Of a stretch of 46,060 nucleotides of DNA, positions 1 to 8,157 are shown piece after piece. How positions within the stretch are numbered: the stretch's first letter is position 1; the number at the start of each line of letters is the position of its first letter. The stretch comes from an uncultured Candidatus Marinamargulisbacteria bacterium (GTDB taxonomy: Bacteria; Margulisbacteria; Riflemargulisbacteria; GWF2-35-9), in contig CAIWAN010000031.1 of the NCBI GenBank assembly GCA_903910705.1, forward strand, positions 1-46,060, read 5' to 3'. Under the pieces are notes generated by a model, which saw only the letters and a list, made by a program, of their open reading frames with translations, made no database searches and was not told the DNA's origin. A program made the position numbers and the translations under genes.

Positions 1-28
1 ATATTTTGACTTGTTGATTTTTGATCAT
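1..28 (-). CDS. Start of IstA-like transposase (partial)
   Basis: Only nine codons are inside the window, reading MIKNQQVKI from ATG at 28. An AAAAGGAGC ribosome site (34-42) sits five bases upstream. IstA proteins of the IS21 family often begin with a short M-I-x-x-x-x-V-K-like stretch leading to a helix-turn-helix, and the upstream direct repeats fit. The rest lies beyond position 1, so the product is inferred mainly from context. Confidence 0.5.
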
Positions 29-139
29 TAATTGCTCCTTTTACGGATCCAATGATCTCGTTCAACCACACTATCAAACATCCTCAGAAAAGGGGAATTC
101 TAATTGTCGTCAGGTGGGAATTCTAATTGTCGCTCATCA
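1..139 (-). mobile_element. Partial IS21-family-like insertion sequence end
   Basis: Two perfect 17-bp direct repeats lie at 93-109 and 116-132 (period 23 bp), followed inward by a leader and a start codon with a strong ribosome site at about 34-42. IS21-family elements have repeated subterminal transposase sites just inside their ends and then istA. Read on the minus strand, the outer edge is a TGA at about 139-137, directly after the point where the neighbouring ATPase gene loses its reading frame. The rest of the element, its other end and the target duplication are outside the window. The family assignment is inference from layout and from the start of the encoded peptide. Confidence 0.6.
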
Positions 140-3100
140 CATGGTCATGATAACCCCAAACCCGTTCTGTGACTGCTTATCTGTCAGAGCTTCGTTGAGT
201 TTGCCTTCCAGAATCCCTGACGGCAGCACGTTGGGCTCGCTGAGGATAAACTTAAAGCCCATTTTTCTGGCGATGTCGATTTTCTCAAAGATGGGGTCAT
301 AGTCGGTAGAGGCGTTTTCGTGAAAGAACACTTTCTTCGATTGGTTGTAGTCTTCTTGCTCATCTGGACTCAAAGTAAGATAGGTAGCGTAGTCGATATA
401 ACCTGCTGTACGCAAGGTCGCCGCAGTTATTGCATCCTTGCCTACACCAGGTTCACCCTCAAAAATTAGCAAAGACTTGCCTTTGTTGTCTGACTGTATA
501 AAATGATGCGTCGAAGCCATCATCGCTCGGCTTTGATCATTTAGCGATATCTTGTCGCCATAGGTTGCTATCTTTGTGAATGTTTCCTCTAACGCTAAAT
601 AGGATTCTTTTAAGGGCTTATAATCATGCGGATATTTAATAGACAGCACCTCGTTAATCGCAGCCTTCATTTCTTCATCACAACCCAGCGTTGTCACCTC
701 TTGGAAGGCATACAGGAGATTGGTTTTGGCGTTGTCGGACCGGTTAATCCGAAGGGAGCGCCCCAACATTTCTTCAATATCACGCAGAGAGAGGCTCTCG
801 CTTTGCGTCATGGTCTCGAGAAGGCGAAAGAGTTGAATAGCCAGAACGCTAAGTTCTTTTTTGGTTTCCGCTTCAAGAGAGGAAGACGCGAGATATTCAT
901 CCAGAATCAGTTGGTCGAGGAACTCATTCTCAAAATCGGGCATGGTGAGGGTTACAAAGAACTCGCGGATGAACTCATGCTGGGTACGATTGGGCAGTCG
1001 GTCTTGATTACCGGTAAAGATAATCTTATGCTTATCGGAGAGGTCAAAACGTTGGCCGTTTAGGATGACATGCGGCTTGTCGGTAAACACCCCACGGAAA
1101 AGGTTCCAGAAGCCCTCTTTGGGCAAATTGGCTTCATCCACAAACAAGACGCCTTTTCCTGATTCAGCCCATCTTGAAAGCGCCCCATCCTTGGCTGAAA
1201 GCAGGGTGCTGTAAGTGGCATCCGTCCCCAATCCAATCGGTCCGAACATTTCATGTTCGTTATAACCCAATTCTTTGGCAATTTTATCGCATAGAAATGT
1301 TTTGCCTCGACCAGGGGGGCCTTTTAACATGAGGGCACTGTAGTTTCTTAAGATTTCTACTCCCCGATTAAAGCGAATCTGCCAACGAAACAGCGGCGGT
1401 GCTTTCGGGCGAGCTTGCCAAGTTAGTTTGTCATCGGTTTCGATGGGGTCAGCTTGAGGGTATTTTGCCTGCCAAAACGCTTGCCAATCCTTGTCGGGGG
1501 TTAAGTGTCCGAGGGCCTGCTTGATTAAATCAAGCCCATTGTGTGTCGTTGTTTTGAATGTCGTTTCAAGGGACAGGGCCTTTAGCCGGTCGGTGCTGAC
1601 CGTGTCCATAAGCTGCCAATACACATCGTCCAAGGTATCTCGAGGATTCAATTGGCCAAGCACCTCATCGAGGTTGGCTTGGTGAACTGAATTCGCTTTT
1701 TGTGGGTTGTAGCCCAAAAGCATCTTGCATTGAACCGACAAGAACGCTTGGATTTCAGGGGCCTCGGTATAGGCTTCCCCGAATACATTCATGATGGCGC
1801 GATACCAAGCTTTGGGTGATATTTTAGAGTTTGTGAAATTTAGTTGCTTTAATACTTGAACATAGCGTTCATACGTCTGACCAATCTCAGCGGGGAATTC
1901 TTTGTCCGCTGGCTTGGGTGTGGTGCTCAGCCGCTCGATGATTGTCGTCAACGTGTCATAGTTTTCATCTGTCAGCCCCGTAAATTGCTTTAATAGGAGC
2001 GTCTTTTGTATCGCCCCTTCGGACTCATGGGGTTCGTATGCGGTTTTGGGATGGAGTTTATTTCGCTTATCGATAAGAACCAAACTCCCCTTCAGTGAAC
2101 GCAGAAAAATCCGCTCTCCGTTTACGAGCAAGTAAGGGTCGGGTAAGAGCAGTGAGCCGAGGTCGCTGAGCAGTTCATCGTTTTGATGAAGATGGGAAAA
2201 GACAACGGTTTTCCCCTCTCTTAAGGCTTGAAGGAGATGGTTCTCTTGTTGAGTAGAGGTGTACCCGTCGTCATCTTGAACACTATTGATTTGCTCCCAC
2301 TGTTGATTATACGACACAAAGGACGAAAGGCTCGCCATTTCGACATTTTCTTTTCCAAATCGGTCGGAGACATAGTCAAGGAGCATATTTTCATCTTGCC
2401 CCCGAAAAACCAACACACTCCCCGCTTGAAGCGTTTCGGGCATTGGCTTAGATTCACTGGGGATTATCGAGTGCGTAACAGCCTTCCAATCATCCTCCGT
2501 AAGAAAATCAGGTTTTTTAACATTTGGGGCGATCTCGAGGCGATGTTTGATAGGCGAACAAGCGATTTCTTTCCAAACATGAGGGGGTAAATCGTCGGCA
2601 ATATAGAGAATAGCATCTTTCTCAGACAAGAGGCCCTGTAGGGACGTATTTTCATTATTCTCTATCTTGTTTCGTCTCGAAAGCAGGTGGGTATTGTTGT
2701 TATGTATCAACCAACGATTTGCCGTTTCCTCGCTTGGCAACGACACCGTGTGCCCCTTCCAAAGCTCCGCATATTCGGGTTCGGGCGTCTCAACTATTTG
2801 GCGAGCAAAATCAAGTTTAAAAAATTCGCCGTTATAGGTGATGCCCCCGTGACGGGTAATATCCGTAAAGAATCGCTGGACAAACGGGTCATTCCAATCG
2901 AGTCCACTGATACTGAGCGACTGCGTATTTCGCGAAGCTTGAAGAAGAGGGCCTTCAGCAAACGTAATGTGCTTTTTTTCAAAACGGTATTGCCCCAAGA
3001 GGATATCTTTCCAATCGGGGCTACCCAACAAGTCAATATGGGCGGTTTTCTGATTGTGCAACTTCTTTTCTTCGCTGATACTGTGATGAAGGGTGACGTC

Positions 3101-3565
3101 CGGCCCCTTAAACTCAAAATCAGCATTAGACCGTGAAAGAACCGCATTATCCGCATCCTCGAAACTTTTTATCGCTCCGATAATCTTGACATTTTTATGA
3201 AGCAGAACCCCTTTAAACTTGGGAGGCTTATCAAAAAGTTCATGCAATTCAATCTTAAACTTTGAATCCGTCCCCTCATAATCAATGAGCAAAACGCCGC
3301 CATCACGGATAATGTTCATGAACAGGCTTTCGGTTGCCACGATCTTTCCGTTCACCAGCTTCGTGGCAGTCATTAAGGCATTCACGTCGCGGCGGTTGCG
3401 TAACGTCACTTGCAAAAAGGGCGTGTTGTCACGTTGGCATTCTTGATAGACGGCTTGGTTAAGTGCAGCCACCGATGATGTTGCCACCAACGCGCGCTCA
3501 GAAGCCAGCATGTCACGAATCAACTGCGAGGTTGGCTCTCTTAAAGATATTATTTTTCTTCCCAC
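137..3565 (-). CDS. Tandem-AAA+ ATPase (dynein/midasin-like), 3' end lost to the IS
   Basis: This 1142-residue protein appears to contain four AAA+ modules in series. Module 3 is intact: Walker A GPPGRGKT near residue 749 and Walker B GVLFVDEAN near 804. Module 4 has Walker A GEPGVGKD near 1036 and a Walker-B-like KKVFFHENAS near 1073, then stops at VIMTM, where family members continue with a sensor-1 Asn-Pro. Two N-terminal modules look degenerate (GVLLIDYEG in the first; VNGERIFL in the second, parallel to LNGQRFDL in module 3). The stop codon falls on the IS end, so the gene is probably truncated. The start is GTG at 3565 without a clear ribosome site. The substrate is unknown. It lies 52 bp downstream of the SPFH gene and may share its transcript. 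Confidence 0.7.
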   Translation of the reverse strand: MGRKIISLREPTSQLIRDMLASERALVATSSVAALNQAVYQECQRDNTPFLQVTLRNRRDVNALMTATKLVNGKIVATESLFMNIIRDGGVLLIDYEGTDSKFKIELHELFDKPPKFKGVLLHKNVKIIGAIKSFEDADNAVLSRSNADFEFKGPDVTLHHSISEEKKLHNQKTAHIDLLGSPDWKDILLGQYRFEKKHITFAEGPLLQASRNTQSLSISGLDWNDPFVQRFFTDITRHGGITYNGEFFKLDFARQIVETPEPEYAELWKGHTVSLPSEETANRWLIHNNNTHLLSRRNKIENNENTSLQGLLSEKDAILYIADDLPPHVWKEIACSPIKHRLEIAPNVKKPDFLTEDDWKAVTHSIIPSESKPMPETLQAGSVLVFRGQDENMLLDYVSDRFGKENVEMASLSSFVSYNQQWEQINSVQDDDGYTSTQQENHLLQALREGKTVVFSHLHQNDELLSDLGSLLLPDPYLLVNGERIFLRSLKGSLVLIDKRNKLHPKTAYEPHESEGAIQKTLLLKQFTGLTDENYDTLTTIIERLSTTPKPADKEFPAEIGQTYERYVQVLKQLNFTNSKISPKAWYRAIMNVFGEAYTEAPEIQAFLSVQCKMLLGYNPQKANSVHQANLDEVLGQLNPRDTLDDVYWQLMDTVSTDRLKALSLETTFKTTTHNGLDLIKQALGHLTPDKDWQAFWQAKYPQADPIETDDKLTWQARPKAPPLFRWQIRFNRGVEILRNYSALMLKGPPGRGKTFLCDKIAKELGYNEHEMFGPIGLGTDATYSTLLSAKDGALSRWAESGKGVLFVDEANLPKEGFWNLFRGVFTDKPHVILNGQRFDLSDKHKIIFTGNQDRLPNRTQHEFIREFFVTLTMPDFENEFLDQLILDEYLASSSLEAETKKELSVLAIQLFRLLETMTQSESLSLRDIEEMLGRSLRINRSDNAKTNLLYAFQEVTTLGCDEEMKAAINEVLSIKYPHDYKPLKESYLALEETFTKIATYGDKISLNDQSRAMMASTHHFIQSDNKGKSLLIFEGEPGVGKDAITAATLRTAGYIDYATYLTLSPDEQEDYNQSKKVFFHENASTDYDPIFEKIDIARKMGFKFILSEPNVLPSGILEGKLNEALTDKQSQNGFGVIMTM

Positions 3566-3617
3566 AAAATGTTTATGCCCAGAAACAGCCGAGCATAAAC
3601 GTGGGGTGAGGGCTCCC

Positions 3618-4481
3618 TTATCCTATTTTCACAGGGGTTATTCCCGCCATATCGCCGATAATATTTATAAGCTGCTGATTATTGGGGATGACGATCTTCG
3701 CATTGTCTTTCATGGATCGCTCAACGGCTTCTAGTTTTCTAAGAATTTGCGCATTGCCGACAAAATATTTTTCGGCGGCCTCATTCACCGTCTTGATGGC
3801 TTGGGCTTCACCTTCTGCTTCAAGAATACGAGCCTGTTTAATGCCTTCTGCTTTCTTGATCTCGGCTCGTTTTTGACCGTCAGCCACGGTTTCGGTTGCG
3901 GTCGCAAAATCGATCGCCGCGATCTTTTCGTTCTCGGCTTTGACAACCTTGTTCATGGTTTCCTGAACATCCTTGGGCGGATTGATTTCCTTAAGTTCGG
4001 CCCTGACGATATCTAAGCCCCAGTTATTGGTTTCGACTAAAAGCGTGCGGAGCAGCTCAGCATTGATCGTATTGCGTTCACTATTAGCGGCTTTAAGCGT
4101 CATAGTGCCAATGATGTTTCGCAAGGTTGTTCGGGTCAAATTGACGATCTGGGAGGCGTAGTTGTTCGCGTTATAGATCGCTTTTTTGACATCATCCTCG
4201 GTGGCTTTGACTTTATAATAGATCTGAGCATCAACGATCGCATTTAAATTATCGTTGGTAATGATCTCTTGGGGTTCGGCTTCGACGAGCGTTTCCGTAA
4301 TATTCACGGGGTATAGATTTTCAATAAGTGGAATGATCCAATTAAAACCAGGCTGCGCGAATCGTCGATATTTGCCTAAAAACTCAATAAGGCCTCGCTC
4401 CGTTGGACGTAAGATACGAATGCCTAGAACAAAAACAACGGCTGCGATCACGATCAAAAAAAATATGAGTGCTTGTGTCAT
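3618..4481 (-). CDS. SPFH/stomatin-like membrane protein (QmcA type)
   Basis: A 287-residue protein with one N-terminal membrane helix (about residues 4-24), an SPFH/band-7 domain (about 22-190, with the typical RPTERGLIEFLGKY start) and an Ala/Glu/Lys-rich coiled coil (about 185-250, including KKAEGIKQARILEAEGEAQA). Such proteins oligomerise at the inner membrane, organise microdomains and often partner with proteases or AAA+ proteins. The start is supported by AAAGGAG seven bases upstream. It sits between the Fic gene (57 bp upstream) and the tandem-AAA+ gene (52 bp downstream) on the same strand. The family is certain; the exact role is not. Confidence 0.9.
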   Translation of the reverse strand: MTQALIFFLIVIAAVVFVLGIRILRPTERGLIEFLGKYRRFAQPGFNWIIPLIENLYPVNITETLVEAEPQEIITNDNLNAIVDAQIYYKVKATEDDVKKAIYNANNYASQIVNLTRTTLRNIIGTMTLKAANSERNTINAELLRTLLVETNNWGLDIVRAELKEINPPKDVQETMNKVVKAENEKIAAIDFATATETVADGQKRAEIKKAEGIKQARILEAEGEAQAIKTVNEAAEKYFVGNAQILRKLEAVERSMKDNAKIVIPNNQQLINIIGDMAGITPVKIG

Positions 4482-4538
4482 TTATTTCTCCTTTGGTTTA
4501 TTATTTAATACGTCGAGTGAGGTCTTCCTCCTTTATGA

Positions 4539-5321
4539 TTATTCAAAATACTTCGTCATTTCATCTAAGGATCGATTCACGGAACTGAAAATAATATCAT
4601 ATAAGTCAGCCCTGTCTTTGGATAGAAAAGACGTCTCTAGCGATTCAAAATAGCGAATTCTATCTTCACTTTTGATGATCGAAACAGGAAATTTATGAAT
4701 GAGTAAAATCAAATTCATAAGTAACCTCGCCGTTCGGCCATTTCCATCTAAGAAGGGATGAATACCCAGCAGTGTTGTGTGGACATCGGCTGCAATTTTA
4801 ATCGGATGACCGTCTTGATTATATTTAAGATAGTCTACAAGCTCTCTCATAAGCGAGGGGACCTGATCGTAGTGCGGCCTTTCATAGTTTGAACCTCCAA
4901 CGTGAACGATCGTACGTCGATAAATTCCAGCCCAATCACTCATATCGTTAAGAACCAAACGATTAATCTCTTTTATGTTATCCTCGGAAATATATTGATG
5001 TGACGTATATTGATCTGAGAGATGAAGAGTATAGGTCATGGCTTTCTCGTGATTCAAGGCTTCGATCTGATCCTTGAGGGGCTTATTGATCACGGCGTTT
5101 AATCCACGGTCTAACAATTCCGCTGTTTCACCTTTCGTTAAGGTATTCCCCTCTATTGTATTGGAGTGATAGGTTAGCTCCACTTTTGCCCAATGAATAA
5201 AATCCTCTTTTATCTCCTTAGCAAGGGGGAAATGGGGCGATAGATTGCTTTGTTTTTCCTCAAGTGTTTTGAGTAAGACTTGATTTGGCTTACTCATCGA
5301 GGCGGCTTCACGGTCTAACAT
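4539..5321 (-). CDS. Fic family protein (probable AMP transferase)
   Basis: A 260-residue Fic-domain protein. The catalytic motif HPFLDGNGRTAR (residues 188-199) is complete, including the His. An N-terminal inhibitory-helix motif S53-x-x-x-E57-G58 matches the [S/T]xxxE[G/N] signature of self-inhibited Fic enzymes, which modify target proteins with AMP and often remove it too. The protein ends shortly after the Fic domain, with no DNA-binding tail. AAGGAG seven bases before the ATG at 5321 supports this start over an internal Met at residue 9. No antitoxin gene is adjacent, consistent with built-in inhibition. The target protein cannot be deduced. Confidence 0.9.
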   Translation of the reverse strand: MLDREAASMSKPNQVLLKTLEEKQSNLSPHFPLAKEIKEDFIHWAKVELTYHSNTIEGNTLTKGETAELLDRGLNAVINKPLKDQIEALNHEKAMTYTLHLSDQYTSHQYISEDNIKEINRLVLNDMSDWAGIYRRTIVHVGGSNYERPHYDQVPSLMRELVDYLKYNQDGHPIKIAADVHTTLLGIHPFLDGNGRTARLLMNLILLIHKFPVSIIKSEDRIRYFESLETSFLSKDRADLYDIIFSSVNRSLDEMTKYFE

Positions 5322-5397
5322 TATCTGGCTCCTTCATGTTACTTGATAATTACCATTTGCTGTTATCAATAGTATCACTACCCCATACCCCTTGCCA

Positions 5398-5419
5398 ATT
5401 TTCGCTACGTGGCGAAAAT
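5398..5419 (-). terminator. Stem-loop downstream of sulP (weak terminator candidate)
   Basis: A perfect 8-bp inverted repeat, ATTTTCGC and GCGAAAAT around a 6-base loop, lies 32 bp past the sulP stop and 77 bp before the Fic start. No uninterrupted T-run follows, so it may be a weak terminator or an mRNA 3' stabiliser. It marks the boundary between the long operon tail and the Fic/SPFH/AAA group. Confidence 0.35.
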
Positions 5420-5450
5420 CTCTGGCCTCTTGCATGGATCAGGAGCGTTT

Positions 5451-7100
5451 CTATCCTTCCAGCACTTTCTTTGCTGCGGCCAACGCATGTTCAAAACTGG
5501 AGTGAATATGGCTACGTGTGATTTTCCTAAACAGGTCTGAGTGCACCAGCGCCTCAAGGGGTTGATGCTGAATTTCGGAGATGAGAAAGGCGATCTTTTT
5601 CCGGCGACATCGACTAAAGGCAACGTCTAGGGCATGAAGGCCACCCGCATCCATATATGGGACATTTCTCATTCGAAGGACGACCACTTTGGCCGACTTG
5701 GCGCCAAGGTCGATTGTATTATAAAATTTATCCACCATGCCAAAGAAGAAAGGTCCGTTAATCTCAAAAACCTGAACGCCTCTGGGAAGGTTCACCGTTT
5801 CAGGGATATCCACGCCCTCTTCAGTATCGTTGATCTCATCTTTGATCATTTTGATATCCGTGGCTTCGGCCATTTGTTTCATAAACATAAACGCCGCGAG
5901 AATCATCCCAATCTCTATTGCAACCGTCAGATCAATAAGCACGGTTAACGAAAAAGTAATCAGAAGGACGGTGGCATCCATGCGTGGGCCTCTCAATATA
6001 GACATGAAGGCGCGATGTTCTGACATCGTATAGGCAACGTAAATTAATATCCCTGCCAAACAGGCCATGGGGATTAGCCCCACCCAATTCCAGAAAAACA
6101 ACATGATCAAAATCAATACCAGCGCATGAACAATCCCCGCGATCGGCGTTCGGCCCCCATTTCGGATATTGGTAGCGGTTCGTGCTATCGCGCCTGTGGC
6201 GGGGATCCCCGAGAAAATGACCGAGAAAATATTGGCTATACCTTGAGCGATCAGTTCCATATTCGAACGATGACGCCCGCCGATCATGCCGTCCGCTACA
6301 ACAGCAGAAAGAAGGGACTCGACCGCTGCGAGAAAGGCGATCGTGATCGCTGGGCCGATCAGTACACGTATCAATGCCCAATCTGCAAAGGGCAGTGACG
6401 CATGCGGCAGAGATAAAGGTAAGTCTCCAAAGCGACTTTGAATGGTCTCGACAGGAAGTCCGAATAAATGGGCTACTGCTGTGGTTAACACCAATGCAAC
6501 GAATGCACCAGGAATCCGTCGACTGATACGGGTACAGGAAAATATCGTCAAAAGCGTCAACATCCCGATCATTAAGGACGAGACATGGATCGACGGTAGT
6601 CCCCGAAAATACAGAACCCATTTATCAACAAAATCAGTGGGAACGTTCTTCAAATTTAGACCAAAAAAATCACTGACTTGCGAAGAGAAGATAATCAATC
6701 CAATTCCACTCGTAAAACCCGTCACCACCGGATAAGGAATAAACTTGATGAGCGCACCAATTTTAGCTAAGCCCATAAAGATTAAAATAAACCCTGCCAT
6801 CATCGTCGCAATAACCAGTCCATCATACCCATATTTCCCAATAATACCGACCACGATGACGACAAATGCGCCCGTAGGTCCGCCGATTTGAACACGACTT
6901 CCGCCAAGAAGCGAGACAAGGAACCCCGCGACAATCGCGGTATAAAGCCCCTTTTCGGGTGTCACGCCCGAAGCAATTGCAAAAGCAATGGCAAGCGGCA
7001 ACGCAACTATACCAACAACAACACCCGCCATCACATCAGCGAAGAACTGTCGTCTATTGTAAGTTTTTAAAGTTGTCCATAATTTGGGAATGTAAATCAT
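5451..7100 (-). CDS. SulP family anion transporter with STAS domain
   Basis: A 549-residue SulP (SLC26-like) inner-membrane transporter. The N-terminal region has the family start (FFADVMAGVVVGIVALPLAIAF, abridged here to its core DVMAGVVVGIVALPLAIA) and many hydrophobic helices up to about residue 400. A cytoplasmic STAS domain occupies about 435-545, where the usual D-S/T-S/T-G site reads YMDAGG and so lacks the phosphorylatable residue. Likely substrates are sulfate, bicarbonate or another small anion; sequence reading cannot decide. It starts 7 bp after queA. Its -10 box TATAAT (7107-7112) overlaps the queA stop, and the predicted first base is the A of the ATG. Confidence 0.9.
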   Translation of the reverse strand: MIYIPKLWTTLKTYNRRQFFADVMAGVVVGIVALPLAIAFAIASGVTPEKGLYTAIVAGFLVSLLGGSRVQIGGPTGAFVVIVVGIIGKYGYDGLVIATMMAGFILIFMGLAKIGALIKFIPYPVVTGFTSGIGLIIFSSQVSDFFGLNLKNVPTDFVDKWVLYFRGLPSIHVSSLMIGMLTLLTIFSCTRISRRIPGAFVALVLTTAVAHLFGLPVETIQSRFGDLPLSLPHASLPFADWALIRVLIGPAITIAFLAAVESLLSAVVADGMIGGRHRSNMELIAQGIANIFSVIFSGIPATGAIARTATNIRNGGRTPIAGIVHALVLILIMLFFWNWVGLIPMACLAGILIYVAYTMSEHRAFMSILRGPRMDATVLLITFSLTVLIDLTVAIEIGMILAAFMFMKQMAEATDIKMIKDEINDTEEGVDIPETVNLPRGVQVFEINGPFFFGMVDKFYNTIDLGAKSAKVVVLRMRNVPYMDAGGLHALDVAFSRCRRKKIAFLISEIQHQPLEALVHSDLFRKITRSHIHSSFEHALAAAKKVLEG

Positions 7101-7106
7101 TATAAA

Positions 7107-7112
7107 ATTATA
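7107..7112 (-). promoter_or_regulatory. -10 box of a probable leaderless sulP promoter
   Basis: Consensus TATAAT on the minus strand followed by exactly six bases and then ATG, placing the expected transcription start on the start codon. The box includes the queA stop codon. Only a weak -35 (TTTGGT/CTTTGG region) is seen upstream, and there is no Shine-Dalgarno. Confidence 0.5.
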
Positions 7113-8142
7113 CCACTAACATGGCGTCACCAAAGCTGAAAAACCGATACCCTTCTGAAATAGCATGTTGATAGGCATCCCTAATCGACTCGCGATCATA
7201 AAAGGCTGAAACTAAGGCAAGCAACGTACTTTTGGGTAGATGAAAATTCGTTAATAACCCGTCAACCACCTTAAAAGGAAAAGGCGGATAGATAAAGATC
7301 TTTACGGCCCCTTCTCCAGCGACTAAATGGCCCTGACTCGCGACAATACCCTCCAATAAACGAACGACCGTCGTACCAACCGCAATCACTCGCCCACCCT
7401 GACGCTTGGTTTCGTTAATGAGATCGATCGTTTCTTGTGACAAACCATATCGCTCTGAATGGATCGGGTGCGCCGTCAGATCATCGGTCTCAACGGGTTT
7501 AAAGGTTCCGATCCCAACATGGAGGGTCACCATCGTATGCCGAACGCCCTTTTCAGACAACACCGCGAGCAAGTCCGGCGTAAAATGGAGACCAGCAGTT
7601 GGGGCAGCGACCGCACCTTCTTGCTTGGCAAAGACCGTCTGATATCGATCTCGATAGAAGGCGGTTAACGACTCATCATAGTAGATATAGGGTGGCAACG
7701 GCATTTGACCTATTGCAAGCAGAGTAGCCCGAACAGAAGATTCACCCATAAATCGTAGTGTTCGAAAACCCTCGCCTTGATGACTCAAAACGGTTGCCTC
7801 AATGCCCGCGAGAAATAATAGTCGGTCACCGACCTTCACGCGCTTTGCCGGACGGACCATGACCGACCATTGATTCGAAGCGATCTCCTCAAGCAGAAAG
7901 ATCTCGATCTTGGCCCCCGTCATTTTTGTTGCATATAATCGAGCTGGAATGACTTTAGTATCATTCATCACGAGCAGATCACCCGCCTTCAAAAATTGGG
8001 GTAAATCAAAAAAATGTTTATCCTCACGTGAGTGATCGTTTCGATGAAGAACAAGAAGTCGCGAATGGTCTCGTGGATTTACGGGCTTTTGGGCGATCCG
8101 ATCCCTTGGAAGATCAAAATCATAGTCTGAAAGGGGGATCAT
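7108..8142 (-). CDS. queA: S-adenosylmethionine:tRNA ribosyltransferase-isomerase QueA
   Basis: A 344-residue QueA, the normal family length. It transfers and isomerises the ribosyl part of SAM onto 7-aminomethyl-7-deazaguanine in tRNA, making epoxyqueuosine in the wobble position of GUN anticodons. Diagnostic segments include LLVMNDTKVIPARL near the N-terminus, AAPTAGLHFT, LLTNFHLPKSTL and the C-terminal YRFFSFGDAMLV. It starts 15 bp after the histidine kinase stop without an obvious ribosome site, so it is probably expressed by read-through from upstream. No other queuosine gene is in the window. Confidence 0.96.
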   Translation of the reverse strand: MIPLSDYDFDLPRDRIAQKPVNPRDHSRLLVLHRNDHSREDKHFFDLPQFLKAGDLLVMNDTKVIPARLYATKMTGAKIEIFLLEEIASNQWSVMVRPAKRVKVGDRLLFLAGIEATVLSHQGEGFRTLRFMGESSVRATLLAIGQMPLPPYIYYDESLTAFYRDRYQTVFAKQEGAVAAPTAGLHFTPDLLAVLSEKGVRHTMVTLHVGIGTFKPVETDDLTAHPIHSERYGLSQETIDLINETKRQGGRVIAVGTTVVRLLEGIVASQGHLVAGEGAVKIFIYPPFPFKVVDGLLTNFHLPKSTLLALVSAFYDRESIRDAYQHAISEGYRFFSFGDAMLVV

Positions 8143-8157
8143 TCGAGAATGCGCGGA

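Noticed and set aside
626-1063. Plus-strand ORF of 145 codons opposite the tandem-AAA+ gene
   Set aside because: It is antisense to a conserved ATPase domain and its translation is not protein-like.
5932-6621. 229-codon minus-strand ORF inside sulP in another frame
   Set aside because: It is rich in Arg, Cys, Ser and His, typical of a frame shadow, while the sulP frame gives a full transporter.
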